A stretch of DNA of 64,000 nucleotides from Leucobacter allii (lineage in GTDB: Bacteria > Actinomycetota > Actinomycetes > Actinomycetales > Microbacteriaceae). The DNA is taken from NCBI RefSeq assembly GCF_022919155.1, contig NZ_CP095045.1, positions 1,550,001 through 1,614,000 of the forward strand. Direction: 5' to 3'. Position 1 is the first letter of the stretch, and each line of letters opens with the position of its first letter. A model generated the notes under the pieces. It was given only the letters and a program-made list of their open reading frames with translations. It was not told where the DNA came from and searched no databases. A program made the translations under genes and the position numbers. Positions 26,215 through 36,178 of this stretch are shown here, in pieces.

Positions 26215-28944
26215 TTGGCTGTGAACACGCAGGATCCGTACGCGCCGGACAACGACGACGTGGATCCCCAGGAGACCGCCGAATGGCGCGAGTCCCTCGA
26301 CGCGGTCGTCGAGGCGCGCGGCGCCGGGCGGGGCCGCGAGATCATGACGAGCCTGCTCGATCGCTCGCGGCAGCTCCACCTCAACGTCCCCCAGGTGCCG
26401 ACCACCGACTACGTCAACACGATCGCCTCGGCGGACGAGCCCTCCTTCCCGGGCAACGAGGAGCTCGAGCGCAAGTACCGCTCCTGGATCCGCTGGAACG
26501 CCGCCATGACGGTGCACCGCGCGCAGCGGCCCGGTATCGGCGTGGGCGGCCATATCTCCACCTACGCCTCCGCGGCCTCGCTCTACGAGGTCGGCTTCAA
26601 CCACTTCTTCCGCGGCCAGGACCACCCGAGCGGCGGCGACCAGATCTTCGTGCAGGGGCACGCCTCCCCCGGCATGTACGCGCGGGCCTTCCTCGAGGGG
26701 CGCCTGAGCGCCGATCAGCTCGACGGGTTCCGCCAGGAGCATTCGCACGCGGGAGGCGGCCTCCCGAGCTACCCGCACCCGCGACTGCTGCCCGACTTCT
26801 GGCAGTTCCCGACCGTCTCGATGGGCATCGGCCCCATCAACGCGATCTACCAGGCGCAGCTCAACAAGTACCTCACCAACCGCGGCATCAAGGACGCCTC
26901 CGAGCAGCACGTCTGGGCCTTCCTCGGCGACGGCGAGATGGACGAGGTGGAGAGCCGCGGTCAGCTGCAGGTCGCGGCGAACGAGGGCCTCGACAACCTC
27001 ACCTTCGTGATCAACTGCAACCTGCAGCGCCTGGACGGTCCGGTGCGCGGCAACGGCAAGATCATCCAAGAGCTCGAGAGCTTCTTCCGCGGCGCCGGCT
27101 GGAACGTCATCAAGGTGATCTGGGGACGCGAGTGGGACGAGCTCCTCGCCAGGGACACCGACGGCGCGCTGCTGAACGTGATGAACACGACGCCCGACGG
27201 CGACTACCAGACCTACAAGGCCGAGAACGGCGGCTTCGTCCGCGATCACTTCTTCGGCAAGGACGAGCGCGCGCTCCGCCTCGTCGAGGACTACACGGAC
27301 GAGCAGATCTGGGGTCTGCGGCGCGGCGGCCACGACTACCGCAAGGTCTACGCCGCGTTCAAGGCGGCCACGGAGCACAAGGGCCGCCCGACCGTCATCC
27401 TGGCGAAGACGATCAAGGGCTACGGTCTCGGCCCGCACTTCGAGGGCCGCAACGCGACCCACCAGATGAAGAAGATGACCCTGGAGGACCTGAAGCTCTT
27501 CCGGGACACCATGCGCATCCCCGTCACCGACGCGCAGCTCGAGGCCGATCCCTACCGCCCGCCCTACTACCACCCGGGCGAGCAGGACGACGCGATCCAG
27601 TACATCCACGAGCGCCGCCGCGAGCTCGGCGGCTACCTGCCCGAGCGGCGCACCTCGCACGTGGATCTCGCCCTCCCCGAGCCGAAGAGCTACGCCATCG
27701 CGGCGAAGGGCTCCGGCACCCAGGAGGCGGCGACGACCATGGTGTTCGTCCGCATGCTCAAGGACCTCATGCGCGACCAGGGCTTCGGTCCCCGCATCGT
27801 GCCGATCATCCCCGACGAGGCGCGCACCTTCGGCATGGACTCGTACTTCCCCACCTCCAAGATCTACAACCCGCACGGGCAGAACTACGTGTCGGTGGAT
27901 CGCGAACTGCTCCTCGCCTACAAGGAGAGCCCGCAGGGCGTGCTGCTGCACGTCGGCATCAACGAGGCCGGCGCCTCCGCCGCCTTCACCGCTGTCGGCA
28001 CCTCGTACTCCACGCAGGGCCAGCCGCTCATCCCCGTGTACATCTTCTACTCGATGTTCGGCTTCCAGCGCACGGGCGACGCGCTCTGGGCGGCGGGAGA
28101 CCAGATGGCGCGCGGCTTCATCATCGGCGCCACCGCCGGCCGCACGACGCTCACGGGCGAGGGGCTGCAGCACGCCGACGGGCACTCGCTCGCCCTGGCC
28201 TCGACGAACCCCGCGGTGGTCGCCTACGACCCGGCCTACGGCTACGAGATCGGCCACATCGTGCGCTCGGGCATCGAGCGGATGTACGGCGGGGCGCACG
28301 AGGACCCGAACGTCATGTACTACCTCACGGTGTACAACGAGCCGATCGTGCATCCGGCGGAGCCCGAGGGCGTCGACGTGGAGGGCATCGTCCGCGGCAT
28401 CCACCGCGTGAGCCCGGCGGACGGCACGGGGCGGCTGCGCGCGCAGATCCTCGCGTCGGGGGTCGCCGTGCCCTGGGCGATCGAGGCGCAGGAGCTGCTC
28501 GCCCGAGACTGGGGCGTGGCCGCCGACGTGTGGAGCGTCACCAGCTGGAACGAGCTGCAGCGCGACGGCGCCGCGGCGGAGGCGCACAACTTCCGCAACT
28601 TCGGCGACGCCCCCCGCGTGCCGTACCTGACCGAGAAGCTGCAGGGCGCCGAGGGCCCCGTCGTCGCCGTGAGCGACTGGGCGACCCTCGTCCCCGAGCA
28701 GATCCGCCCGTACGTGCCCGGGGACTACTCGGTGCTCGGCGCCGACGGCTTCGGCTTCTCTGACACCCGCGCGGCCGCCAGGCGCTACTTCGGCATCGAC
28801 CGCGAGTCGGTCGTCGTGAAGGTGCTGCAGCGGCTCGCCGCGCAGGGCGAGATCAACGCCGAGATCCCCCGCCGCGCCGCCGAGCAGTACCGCCTCGACG
28901 ACGTGAACGCCGGGACGACCGGCGGTGCCGGCGGCGACGCGTGA
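26215..28944 (+). CDS. aceE: Pyruvate dehydrogenase E1, homodimeric
   Basis: The thiamine-diphosphate-dependent E1 of the pyruvate dehydrogenase complex. 909 residues, normal length. The ThDP motif is seen as [32 protein letters not shown], and the [20 protein letters not shown] and [17 protein letters not shown] stretches match AceE. In actinobacteria it joins a shared E2 and E3. The start is taken as TTG 26215, nine bases after GGAG; GTG 26221 is an alternative that loses two residues. A TAGTCT box (26108-26113) lies about 100 bp upstream. An imperfect inverted repeat (CACAAGGA 26072, TCCTTGGTG 26090) lies near it and could be an operator. Confidence 0.96.
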   Translation: MAVNTQDPYAPDNDDVDPQETAEWRESLDAVVEARGAGRGREIMTSLLDRSRQLHLNVPQVPTTDYVNTIASADEPSFPGNEELERKYRSWIRWNAAMTVHRAQRPGIGVGGHISTYASAASLYEVGFNHFFRGQDHPSGGDQIFVQGHASPGMYARAFLEGRLSADQLDGFRQEHSHAGGGLPSYPHPRLLPDFWQFPTVSMGIGPINAIYQAQLNKYLTNRGIKDASEQHVWAFLGDGEMDEVESRGQLQVAANEGLDNLTFVINCNLQRLDGPVRGNGKIIQELESFFRGAGWNVIKVIWGREWDELLARDTDGALLNVMNTTPDGDYQTYKAENGGFVRDHFFGKDERALRLVEDYTDEQIWGLRRGGHDYRKVYAAFKAATEHKGRPTVILAKTIKGYGLGPHFEGRNATHQMKKMTLEDLKLFRDTMRIPVTDAQLEADPYRPPYYHPGEQDDAIQYIHERRRELGGYLPERRTSHVDLALPEPKSYAIAAKGSGTQEAATTMVFVRMLKDLMRDQGFGPRIVPIIPDEARTFGMDSYFPTSKIYNPHGQNYVSVDRELLLAYKESPQGVLLHVGINEAGASAAFTAVGTSYSTQGQPLIPVYIFYSMFGFQRTGDALWAAGDQMARGFIIGATAGRTTLTGEGLQHADGHSLALASTNPAVVAYDPAYGYEIGHIVRSGIERMYGGAHEDPNVMYYLTVYNEPIVHPAEPEGVDVEGIVRGIHRVSPADGTGRLRAQILASGVAVPWAIEAQELLARDWGVAADVWSVTSWNELQRDGAAAEAHNFRNFGDAPRVPYLTEKLQGAEGPVVAVSDWATLVPEQIRPYVPGDYSVLGADGFGFSDTRAAARRYFGIDRESVVVKVLQRLAAQGEINAEIPRRAAEQYRLDDVNAGTTGGAGGDA

Positions 28945-28985
28945 ACCGGGAGACGGTGGAGCCGGCGGCCTAGGGAGAGGTGCAC

Positions 28986-30194
28986 GTGCAGAAGGACCGC
29001 ACGAAGGAGCAGGAGCTCGCGTGGCTCCGGACCATCACCGGCGAGCTCTCGACCCGCACCATCACGCGCCTCGACGAGACGCTGCCGTGGTACGGGTCGA
29101 TGCCGCCCAGCCGGCGGTCGGCCGTGGGGCTCGTCGCGCAGACGGGGATCGCGTCCTTCATCCAGTGGTACGAGGATCCGAGCTCGACGCCGTGGATCGC
29201 CTCCGACGTCTTCAGCTCCGCACCGCGGGAGCTGCTGCGCTCGATCAGCCTGCAGGAGACTTTGCAGTTGATCCGAGTGGTGGTGTCCGTCGTCGAGGAG
29301 CGCGTCGCCCCGCGCAGCGAGGCGCTCCGCGAGGCGATCCTGCACTACTCGCGCGATGTCGCCTTCGCCGCCGCCGACGTGTACGCGCGGGCTGCCGAGG
29401 CGCGCGGCCTGTGGGACGCGAGACTCGAGGCGCTCGTCGTCGACTCGATCCTCACGGGCGAGAGCGACGACGAGCTGCCGAGCCGCATCGCCGCGCTCGG
29501 CTGGCACGGCGACGGCGAGGCGGCGGTACTCGTGGGTACCGCGGAGCGCTTCGTCGACGTCGACCAGCTCCGCCGTTCGGCCAGGCACGCGGGTGCCGAC
29601 GTGCTCATCGGCCTGCAGGGCACCCGGCTCGTCCTCGTGCTCGGGCGTCTCGACGCGCCCCCGCGCGATGCGCACGCGGGCGTCGAGACCCCGCAGCTCG
29701 GATTCCTGGAGATCGCGCAGCGTCTCGCCGACGGATTCTCCGACGGCCCCCTCGTGCTCGGGCCGACCGTGGAGAACCTCGTCGACGCCTCCCGCAGCGC
29801 CCGGGCCGCCCTCGCGGGCGTCGCGGTGGCGCGCTCGTGGCGGCATGCGCCGCGCCCCGTGCCGGCTGACGATCTGCTGCCGGAGCGCGCCCTCGCGGGC
29901 GACGGCCTCGCCCGCCGCACGCTCATCGAGCAGATCTACGAACCGCTCGCGGCCCATTCGGGCGAGCTGCTCGAGACCCTCTGGTGCTACCTCGACAACG
30001 GCCGCTCCCTCGAAGCGACGGCCCGCGAGCTGTTCGTGCACCCGAACACGGTGCGCTACCGGCTCAAGAAGGTGTCCGACGTGATCGGCTGGAACGCGAC
30101 GGGCGCGCGCGAGGCGCTGATCCTGCAGTCCGCCCTCATCGCCGGTTCCATCGCGCAGCACGGCACGAGGCGCGCCGCATCCTCGAAAAAATGA
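28986..30194 (+). CDS. fasR: PucR/CdaR-type regulator of fatty acid synthesis (FasR-like)
   Basis: A 402-residue regulator with a GGDEF-like central domain and a C-terminal PucR helix-turn-helix (LETLWCYLDNGRSLEATARELFVHPNTVRYRLKKVSDVIGW, about residues 345-385). It lies directly before fabD-fabH-acpP-fabF, exactly as S. coelicolor FasR does, which activates that operon. It probably does the same here. GTG 28986 is preferred over GTG 28980 because GGGAG (28973-28977) is eight bases away. It follows aceE by 41 bp and may be partly co-transcribed with it. Confidence 0.9.
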   Translation: MQKDRTKEQELAWLRTITGELSTRTITRLDETLPWYGSMPPSRRSAVGLVAQTGIASFIQWYEDPSSTPWIASDVFSSAPRELLRSISLQETLQLIRVVVSVVEERVAPRSEALREAILHYSRDVAFAAADVYARAAEARGLWDARLEALVVDSILTGESDDELPSRIAALGWHGDGEAAVLVGTAERFVDVDQLRRSARHAGADVLIGLQGTRLVLVLGRLDAPPRDAHAGVETPQLGFLEIAQRLADGFSDGPLVLGPTVENLVDASRSARAALAGVAVARSWRHAPRPVPADDLLPERALAGDGLARRTLIEQIYEPLAAHSGELLETLWCYLDNGRSLEATARELFVHPNTVRYRLKKVSDVIGWNATGAREALILQSALIAGSIAQHGTRRAASSKK

Positions 30195-30209
30195 AGGATC
30201 CGCACAACG

Positions 30210-30236
30210 ATATGCTCGATTGTTGGTCGAGCATAT
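30210..30236. promoter_or_regulatory. Palindrome between fasR and fabD, probable FasR operator
   Basis: Perfect arms ATATGCTCGA (30210-30219) and TCGAGCATAT (30227-30236) separated by seven bases, in the 79-bp gap between the fasR stop and the fabD start. Its place, 38 bp before fabD, and its symmetry fit an operator. The alternative is a weak hairpin terminator, but the stem is AT-rich and has no T tract. Confidence 0.6.
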
Positions 30237-30273
30237 GCAGAAGCGCGGCCCGCGATCTGAGAAACTGGAACAC

Positions 30274-31191
30274 GTGATTGTCATCGCCTGCCCTGGACAG
30301 GGCTCCCAGACCCCCGGCTTCCTCGACCCGTGGCTCGAGCTCCCCGGCAGCCGCGATTTCCTCGGCACGGCCTCCGAGGCCGCCGGCGTCGACCTCATCG
30401 CGCACGGCACGACGAGCGACGCCGACACCATCCGGGACACCGCGATCGCCCAGCCGCTGATCGTGGCAGCGAGCCTGTTGGCATGGCGCGCGCTCGGCGA
30501 GCGCGCGGAGCTCACGGGCGCCGGCGTCGCCGGCCACTCCGTGGGTGAGTTCGCGGCGGCCGCGGCCGCCGGCGTGCTCGACGCCGAGGACGCCCTCCGG
30601 CTCGTCGGCGTGCGCGGGCGCGCGATGGCGGAGGCCGCCGGGCAGGCCGACACCGGCATGGCGGCCGTCGTCGGCGGGGTCGAGGACGACGTGCTCGCGA
30701 AGATCGCCGAGCACGGGCTCACCCCGGCGAATCGGAACGGCGGCGGTCAGATCGTCGCGGCCGGGGCCCGCGCGGCGCTGGACGCCCTTGCGGGCGACGC
30801 GCCCCGCGGCGCCCGGGTGATCGCCCTGCAGGTCGCCGGCGCCTTCCATACCGACGCGATGTCCTCCGCGATCCCCGTGCTCGCGCAGGCTGCGGCGGAT
30901 GTCGCGCCCTCCGACCCCGTGCGCCCCCTGTGGACCAACGCCGACGGCTCCCGCGTCGCTGACGGCGCCCGCTTCCTGGAGCTTCTCGTCTCCCAGATCG
31001 CGAGCCCCGTCCGCTGGGACGCCTGCATGACCGACTTCCAGGACGCCGGGATCACGGGGCTCATCGAGCTGACCCCCGCCGGCGCCCTCTCGGGCATCGC
31101 GAAGCGCGCGCTCAAGGGCGTCCCCACGGTCGCCGTGAAGTCCCCCGCCGACCTCGATGCCGCGGTCGCGCTGATCGCCGAAGCCGCCTGA
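30274..31191 (+). CDS. fabD: Malonyl-CoA:ACP acyltransferase
   Basis: Loads malonyl from CoA onto acyl carrier protein. The 305-residue protein begins MIVIACPGQGSQTPGF, and the active-site Ser89 is in AGHSVGEF. The late AGAFHTDAM holds the second catalytic residue. GTG 30274 is chosen because the protein family starts here. GAAACT (30261-30266) lies seven bases upstream, so a leaderless start is possible. It is the first gene of fabD-fabH-acpP-fabF. Confidence 0.96.
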   Translation: MIVIACPGQGSQTPGFLDPWLELPGSRDFLGTASEAAGVDLIAHGTTSDADTIRDTAIAQPLIVAASLLAWRALGERAELTGAGVAGHSVGEFAAAAAAGVLDAEDALRLVGVRGRAMAEAAGQADTGMAAVVGGVEDDVLAKIAEHGLTPANRNGGGQIVAAGARAALDALAGDAPRGARVIALQVAGAFHTDAMSSAIPVLAQAAADVAPSDPVRPLWTNADGSRVADGARFLELLVSQIASPVRWDACMTDFQDAGITGLIELTPAGALSGIAKRALKGVPTVAVKSPADLDAAVALIAEAA

Positions 31192-31209
31192 GCGAAAGGA
31201 ACCACGCAC

Positions 31210-32214
31210 ATGGCCTCCCTCGTGCAGCCCTCGGGCCCCGCCCACACCCGTATTCTCTCGATCGGCGCGGCGCGCGGCGATCTCGATGTGCCCAACGACG
31301 ACATCGTCGGCCCCATCGACTCCTCCGACGAGTGGATCAGGCAGCGCACGGGCATCGTGCAGCGCCGCCGGGCGAGCCGCGGCCTCGAGGCCGTCGACCT
31401 CGCCGTCTCGGCCGGCGAGGAGGCGATCGTCCGTTCCGGGCTCGACCGCGCCGACATCGACGGCGTGATCATCGCCACGATCTCGAACGTCGCCGTCACC
31501 CCGTCGATGGCGGCGCTCGCGGCGCACCGACTCGGCCTCACCCCGGCCGCGGCCTTCGATATCTCGGCGGCGTGCGCCGGCTACGTCTACGGGGTCGCGC
31601 AGGCCGATGCGCTCGTGCGCTCGGGCGTGTGCCGCAACGTCCTTGTGATCGGTGCGGAGAAGCTCTCGGACATCATCGATCCCACCGATCGCAGCATCTC
31701 CTTCCTACTGGCGGACGGCGCGGGCGCCGTCGTCGTCGGCCCGAGCGATCACACCGGCATCGGCCCCACGCTCTGGGGCTCCGACGGTGAGAAGTGGGAC
31801 ACGATCCGCGTCACCTCGACCTTCGAGGAGTACCGTGCCAACCCGGGCGTGGTCCCCTGGCCCACGCTGCGGCAGGACGGCCAGACGGTCTTCCGCTGGG
31901 CCGTGTGGGAGATGGCCAAGGTCGCGCGGCAGACGCTCGAGGCCTCGGGGATCGAGGCCGGCGACCTCGCCGCGTTCGTCCCGCACCAGGCCAACATGCG
32001 CATCGTCGACGAGTTCGCCAAGCAGCTCAAGCTCCCCGACTCCGTCGTCGTCGCCCGCGACATCGAGATGCAGGGCAACACCTCTGCGGCGTCCATCCCC
32101 CTGGCGCTGCACGCGCTCGTCGAGGAGCACCCCGAGCTCTCCGGCGGCCTCGCGCTGACGATCGGCTTCGGCGCCGGCCTCGTCTACGGCGCTCAGGTCG
32201 TCGAGATCCCCTGA
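31210..32214 (+). CDS. fabH: 3-oxoacyl-ACP synthase III
   Basis: Condenses an acyl-CoA primer with malonyl-ACP to start fatty acid synthesis; in actinobacteria it often prefers branched primers. 334 residues, with the triad Cys122 (DISAACAGY), His259 (FVPHQANMRI) and Asn290 (GNTSAASIP). ATG 31210 follows GAAAGGAACC. It lies 18 bp after fabD. Confidence 0.96.
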   Translation: MASLVQPSGPAHTRILSIGAARGDLDVPNDDIVGPIDSSDEWIRQRTGIVQRRRASRGLEAVDLAVSAGEEAIVRSGLDRADIDGVIIATISNVAVTPSMAALAAHRLGLTPAAAFDISAACAGYVYGVAQADALVRSGVCRNVLVIGAEKLSDIIDPTDRSISFLLADGAGAVVVGPSDHTGIGPTLWGSDGEKWDTIRVTSTFEEYRANPGVVPWPTLRQDGQTVFRWAVWEMAKVARQTLEASGIEAGDLAAFVPHQANMRIVDEFAKQLKLPDSVVVARDIEMQGNTSAASIPLALHALVEEHPELSGGLALTIGFGAGLVYGAQVVEIP

Positions 32215-32297
32215 TCCGCGCGCGCGTCGCGCCCGCCGCGCGGCGGGCGGCCCCGTAAACTTCCATCGACCGATACCCATATCAAGGAGAAACACAC

Positions 32298-32546
32298 ATG
32301 GCATTCAGCAACGAAGAGATCCTCGCCGGGCTCGCGGAGCTCATCAACGATGAGACCGGGATCGCCGCGGACGTCGTCGCGCTCGACAAGTCCTTCACCG
32401 ACGACCTCGACATCGACTCGATCTCGATGATGACGATCGTCGTGAACGCCGAGGAGAAGTTCGACGTGAAGATCCCCGACGAGGAGGTCAAGAACCTCAA
32501 GACCGTCGGCGACGCCGTGAGCTTCATCGCGGGCGCGCAGGCCTGA
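32298..32546 (+). CDS. acpP: Acyl carrier protein
   Basis: Carries growing acyl chains. 82 residues, acidic, with the phosphopantetheine Ser41 in DDLDIDSISMMTIV (D-S-I in place of the usual D-S-L). AAGGAG lies 10-15 bases upstream of ATG 32298. It is the third gene of the fab operon. Confidence 0.97.
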   Translation: MAFSNEEILAGLAELINDETGIAADVVALDKSFTDDLDIDSISMMTIVVNAEEKFDVKIPDEEVKNLKTVGDAVSFIAGAQA

Positions 32547-32659
32547 TCGGTCCCCCGGGCCGGCGCGGATCCGGGCTTCGGCCGATCCGCGCCGCCCGAC
32601 CGGGCCGTCCCGGCCCGACCCCCCCTTCCCCTTCATCCCCCATCGCGGAGCATGCACAC

Positions 32660-33898
32660 ATGACGAAGAAGATTGTCGTTACCGGCATCGGCGCCACCAC
32701 CCCGCTCGGCGGCACCGCCGAGGAGAGCTGGCAGGCCCTCCTCGCGGGCGAGTCCGGCGTCCGGGCGCTCGACAACGACTGGGCCGAGCAGTACGGGCTC
32801 GCCGTGGACTTCGCCGGCACGGCGAAGGTCGATCCGGCCGAGGTGCTCGAGCGCCCCGTCGCGAAGCGCCTCGACCCGTCCAGCCGCTTCGCGCTCGTGG
32901 CCGCGATGGAGGCGTGGGCGGACGCCGGCGCCCCCGAGGTGCCGTCCGAGCGACTGGGCGTCGACTGGGCGACCGGGATCGGCGGCCTGTGGACGCTGCT
33001 CGACGCCTGGGACACGCTCAGGGAGAAGGGGCCGCGTCGCGTCATGCCGCTGACCGTGCCCATGCTCATGCCGAATGCTCCCGCAGCCGCGGTGTCGATG
33101 CACCTGGAGGCGCGCGCCTTCGCCCGCACCGTCGCCTCGGCCTGTGCGTCGAGCACCGAGTCCATCGCGAACGCCTACGAGCATCTGCAGCTCGGCCTCG
33201 CCGACGTGGTGATCGCGGGCGGCGCCGAGGCCGCGATCCACCCGATCACGCTGGCCTCCTTCAACTCGGCGCAGGCGCTCTCCAAGCGCACCGAGTCCCC
33301 CGAGACCGCATCGCGGCCCTACAACGTCGACCGCGACGGCTTCGTCATGGGCGAGGGCGCGGGCGCCCTCGTGCTCGAGACGGAGGAGCACGCGCTCGCC
33401 CGCGGTGCGCGGATCTACGCCGAGGTGGCGGGCGGCGGCGTCACCGCCGACTCGTACCACATCACCGCGAACGACCCCGAGGGTCGCGGGGCGAGCCGGG
33501 CCGTCAAGCTCGCGCTCTCGCAGGCCGGCGCGAGCGTCGACGACGTCACGCACATCAACGCCCACGCCACCTCCACGCCCGTCGGCGACATCGCCGAGTA
33601 CACGGCGCTGCGGAAGGTCTTCGGCGAGCGGGTCGACCGCATCCCGGTCTCCGCCACGAAGGCCGCGACCGGGCACCTGCTCGGCGGCACGGGTGCGATC
33701 GAGGCGATCTTCGCGGTGCTCGCCGTGCACCACCGCATCGCCCCGCCCACCATCAACCTCACCGAGCAGGATCCCGAGATCCCGCTCACGGTGTCGGGAG
33801 AGCCCCAGCCGCTCGGCGAGGGACCGCAGCTCGCGATCTCCAACTCCTTCGGCTTCGGCGGCCACAACGCGGTCATCGCGATCCGCAGCCACGACTGA
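32660..33898 (+). CDS. fabF: 3-oxoacyl-ACP synthase II
   Basis: Elongating condensing enzyme of fatty acid synthase II. 412 residues, with Cys162 (VASACASSTES), His302 (INAHATSTPVGD) and His339 (KAATGHLLGGTGA). The end NSFGFGGHNAVI is typical. It is the last gene of the operon and is followed by a GC-rich terminator. Confidence 0.96.
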   Translation: MTKKIVVTGIGATTPLGGTAEESWQALLAGESGVRALDNDWAEQYGLAVDFAGTAKVDPAEVLERPVAKRLDPSSRFALVAAMEAWADAGAPEVPSERLGVDWATGIGGLWTLLDAWDTLREKGPRRVMPLTVPMLMPNAPAAAVSMHLEARAFARTVASACASSTESIANAYEHLQLGLADVVIAGGAEAAIHPITLASFNSAQALSKRTESPETASRPYNVDRDGFVMGEGAGALVLETEEHALARGARIYAEVAGGGVTADSYHITANDPEGRGASRAVKLALSQAGASVDDVTHINAHATSTPVGDIAEYTALRKVFGERVDRIPVSATKAATGHLLGGTGAIEAIFAVLAVHHRIAPPTINLTEQDPEIPLTVSGEPQPLGEGPQLAISNSFGFGGHNAVIAIRSHD

Positions 33899-33908
33899 AC
33901 CCCGACCG

Positions 33909-33958
33909 CGGCGCCCCCGCCCCCATGACGCCTCGTGACGTCGGGAGCGGGGGCGCCG
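33909..33958 (+). terminator. Hairpin terminator of the fab operon
   Basis: Outer arms CGGCGCCCCCGC (33909-33920) and GCGGGGGCGCCG (33947-33958), enclosing a 26-base region that can pair further. It lies 10 bp after the fabF stop. Confidence 0.75.
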
Positions 33959-33982
33959 TCGTCCGCGCGGTAGACTGGGACG

Positions 33983-34753
33983 ATGCTGCCGTTCCTCCTC
34001 ATCACGACGCGGGGCGAGGACCTCGAAGCGGCGGATGAGCACGCGGCCTACTGCCGGCTCACCGGCCTGCTGCCCGAGGAACTGCACTGGCGCCGCATCG
34101 ACCGCGCGCCGCTCGGCGGGGTCGACTTCGATGCCTACTCGGGGATCATCCTCGCCGGCAGCCCCTTCACGGTGAGCGAGCCCGCGGAGCGCAAGTCCGC
34201 CACGGAGCTGCGGGTCGAACGCGAGCTGGCCGCACTCCTCGACGAGGTCGTGCGGCGCGACTACCCGTTCCTCGGGGTCTGCTACGGCATCGGGACCATC
34301 GGCGCGCACCAGGGGGCCCGCGTGGATCGGACCTATGGGGAGACCTCGCAGGCCGTCAGCATCAGCCTCACCGAGGCCGGCGCCGTCGATCCGCTGCTCC
34401 ACGAGCTGCCCGCGCGCTTCGAGGCGTTCGTCGGCCACAAGGAGGCCATCAGCGAGGTGCCCGACTCGATCACGGTGCTCGCGAGCTCGCCGAGCTGCCC
34501 CGTGCAGGCGTTCCGGGTCGGACGCAACGTCTACGCCACCCAGTTCCATCCGGAGCTCGACACCGCGTCCTTCGCCTCTCGCGTGCGCGCCTACGCCGGG
34601 CACGGCTACTTCGAACCGGCCGAGGCGGACGCGATCATCCAGCGGGTGGAGCGCGCCGATGTCCGCGCGTCGCACATGGTGCTCGGCCGCTTCGTCGAGG
34701 AGTATCTGGGCACGCGGCGCTGGGTCGCCGATCCCGCGCCCCAGCCCGGGTGA
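33983..34753 (+). CDS. Class I glutamine amidotransferase
   Basis: A 256-residue GATase-1 protein, GMP-synthase-like but stand-alone. The nucleophile Cys is in FLGVCYGIGTIG, and the His/Glu of the triad are in YATQFHPELD. The amide acceptor is unknown. TAGACT (33971-33976) lies six bases before ATG 33983, so the mRNA is probably leaderless. It is convergent with efeB, 11 bp between stops. Confidence 0.9.
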   Translation: MLPFLLITTRGEDLEAADEHAAYCRLTGLLPEELHWRRIDRAPLGGVDFDAYSGIILAGSPFTVSEPAERKSATELRVERELAALLDEVVRRDYPFLGVCYGIGTIGAHQGARVDRTYGETSQAVSISLTEAGAVDPLLHELPARFEAFVGHKEAISEVPDSITVLASSPSCPVQAFRVGRNVYATQFHPELDTASFASRVRAYAGHGYFEPAEADAIIQRVERADVRASHMVLGRFVEEYLGTRRWVADPAPQPG

Positions 34754-34764
34754 TCCGCGATGCC

Positions 34765-36174
34765 CTAGGCGAACAGGGCTTGCGCCAGGTGCTCGCCCTC
34801 GCGCACGCCGCCCGGCACCGCCCAGAGGCCCGAGCCGATGTGCCGGATGTACTCATTCAGGAGATCGGGCTGCAAGGAGCGCTGCACGCGCACGAACGCG
34901 GCCGGATCGTTCTGGAACGAGATGAAGAAGAGGCCGGCGCCGAGCTGCCCGAGGCCGTTCGAACCGTCGACGTAGTTGTAGCCGCGCCGCAGCAGGCGCA
35001 CCCCGCCGTTGCTCGTCGGGTGGGCGAGGCGCACGTGCGCGGCGGCGTCGATAGCCGGCAGGCTCGTGTCGGCGGGATCGGGCGCGGTGAAGTCGGGCTC
35101 GTCGAACTCGGCTCCGCCGGAGAGGGGGGCGCCCTCGGCCTTCGTCCGCCCGAGGACGCGCTGCTGCTCGCCGAGCGACGCGCGATCCCACGTCTCGATG
35201 GTCATCTGGATCTTCCGGGCGACGAGATAGCTGCCGCCCCGCATCCACGCCTCCCCCTCGTCCCCGACCCAGACGTGCGCGTCGAGCGCGGCGGCGTCCT
35301 CCGCCATGACGTTGGCCGTGCCGTCCTTGAAGCCGAAGAGATTGCGGGGCGTCTCCTGCGCCCGGGAGGTGGACGCGGTGCGGCCGAAGCCGAGCTGGCT
35401 CCAGGCGAGGTGGGCGCGTCCGGTGGCGATGCGCGCCAGATTCCGGATCGCGTGCACGGCGACCTGCGGATCGTCGGCGCAGGCCTGCACGCAGAGGTCC
35501 CCGCCGCTCTGCGCGTCCTCCAGGAGGTCGAAGGCGAAGGAGGGCAGCGGGGCGAAGGCGGCGGGCAGCCGATCCGCGATCCCGAACGGATCGGGATCGC
35601 CGTCCCGCGCCTCGAAGAGCGACCGGCCGAGCCCGAAGGTCAGGGTGAGCCGCGCCGCGCCGAGCCCCTCGGCCTCGCCGGTGTCATCCGGGGGCAGCAG
35701 AGCGTTCCCGGGCTCCACCCCGGTCCCGAGGGCGCGACCCCGCGTGAGCGCCGCCGCGGCCCCGGTCCAGTCGGAAAGCAGGGTCACGAGGTCCTCGCGG
35801 GCCGTCCCCGAGACCATGCGGAAAGACGCGAAGTGGAGCCGATCCTGGGCGGGCGTCGTGATCCCTGCCTGATGCTCGCCGTAGAAGGGCACGGCGCTGC
35901 CGACTGCGCCGCCGCGGCCGCCGGCGGCGGCCGACACGATCGCGCCGCCGGCCGCCGCTCCCCCGGCGAGGCCGACCGCCCCGGCGCCGATGAGGCCGAG
36001 GAGTCCGCGGCGCGATGGCCGGAGGGGCGTCCCCGCGCCTGGCGCGGGCGCGTCCCCCGTCCCCGATGCGGGGTTCCTGGAACCGCTCTCTGATTCGGGT
36101 GCCGAACCGCCCGGGGTGCCCGGGCGGTTCGGTGCCGGATCCGGAGCGGTGCCGGAGTCGACGGCCTCGTGCAT
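34765..36174 (-). CDS. efeB: Dyp-type peroxidase EfeB, Tat-exported
   Basis: Haem peroxidase/deferrochelatase subunit of the EfeUOB ferrous iron uptake system. 469 residues. The Dyp GxxDG motif is in NLFGFKDGTAN, and the proximal His is probably in the late YLVARKIQMTIETWDR-to-HVRLAHPTSN region. A twin-arginine signal (SRRGLLGLIGAGAVG) lies after an unusually long n-region of 54 residues rich in Pro, Gly and Ser. No later start codon is possible before the arginine pair, so the long n-region is real. The efeO stop lies four bases before its start. Confidence 0.94.
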   Translation of the reverse strand: MHEAVDSGTAPDPAPNRPGTPGGSAPESESGSRNPASGTGDAPAPGAGTPLRPSRRGLLGLIGAGAVGLAGGAAAGGAIVSAAAGGRGGAVGSAVPFYGEHQAGITTPAQDRLHFASFRMVSGTAREDLVTLLSDWTGAAAALTRGRALGTGVEPGNALLPPDDTGEAEGLGAARLTLTFGLGRSLFEARDGDPDPFGIADRLPAAFAPLPSFAFDLLEDAQSGGDLCVQACADDPQVAVHAIRNLARIATGRAHLAWSQLGFGRTASTSRAQETPRNLFGFKDGTANVMAEDAAALDAHVWVGDEGEAWMRGGSYLVARKIQMTIETWDRASLGEQQRVLGRTKAEGAPLSGGAEFDEPDFTAPDPADTSLPAIDAAAHVRLAHPTSNGGVRLLRRGYNYVDGSNGLGQLGAGLFFISFQNDPAAFVRVQRSLQPDLLNEYIRHIGSGLWAVPGGVREGEHLAQALFA

Positions 36175-36178
36175 GCGC

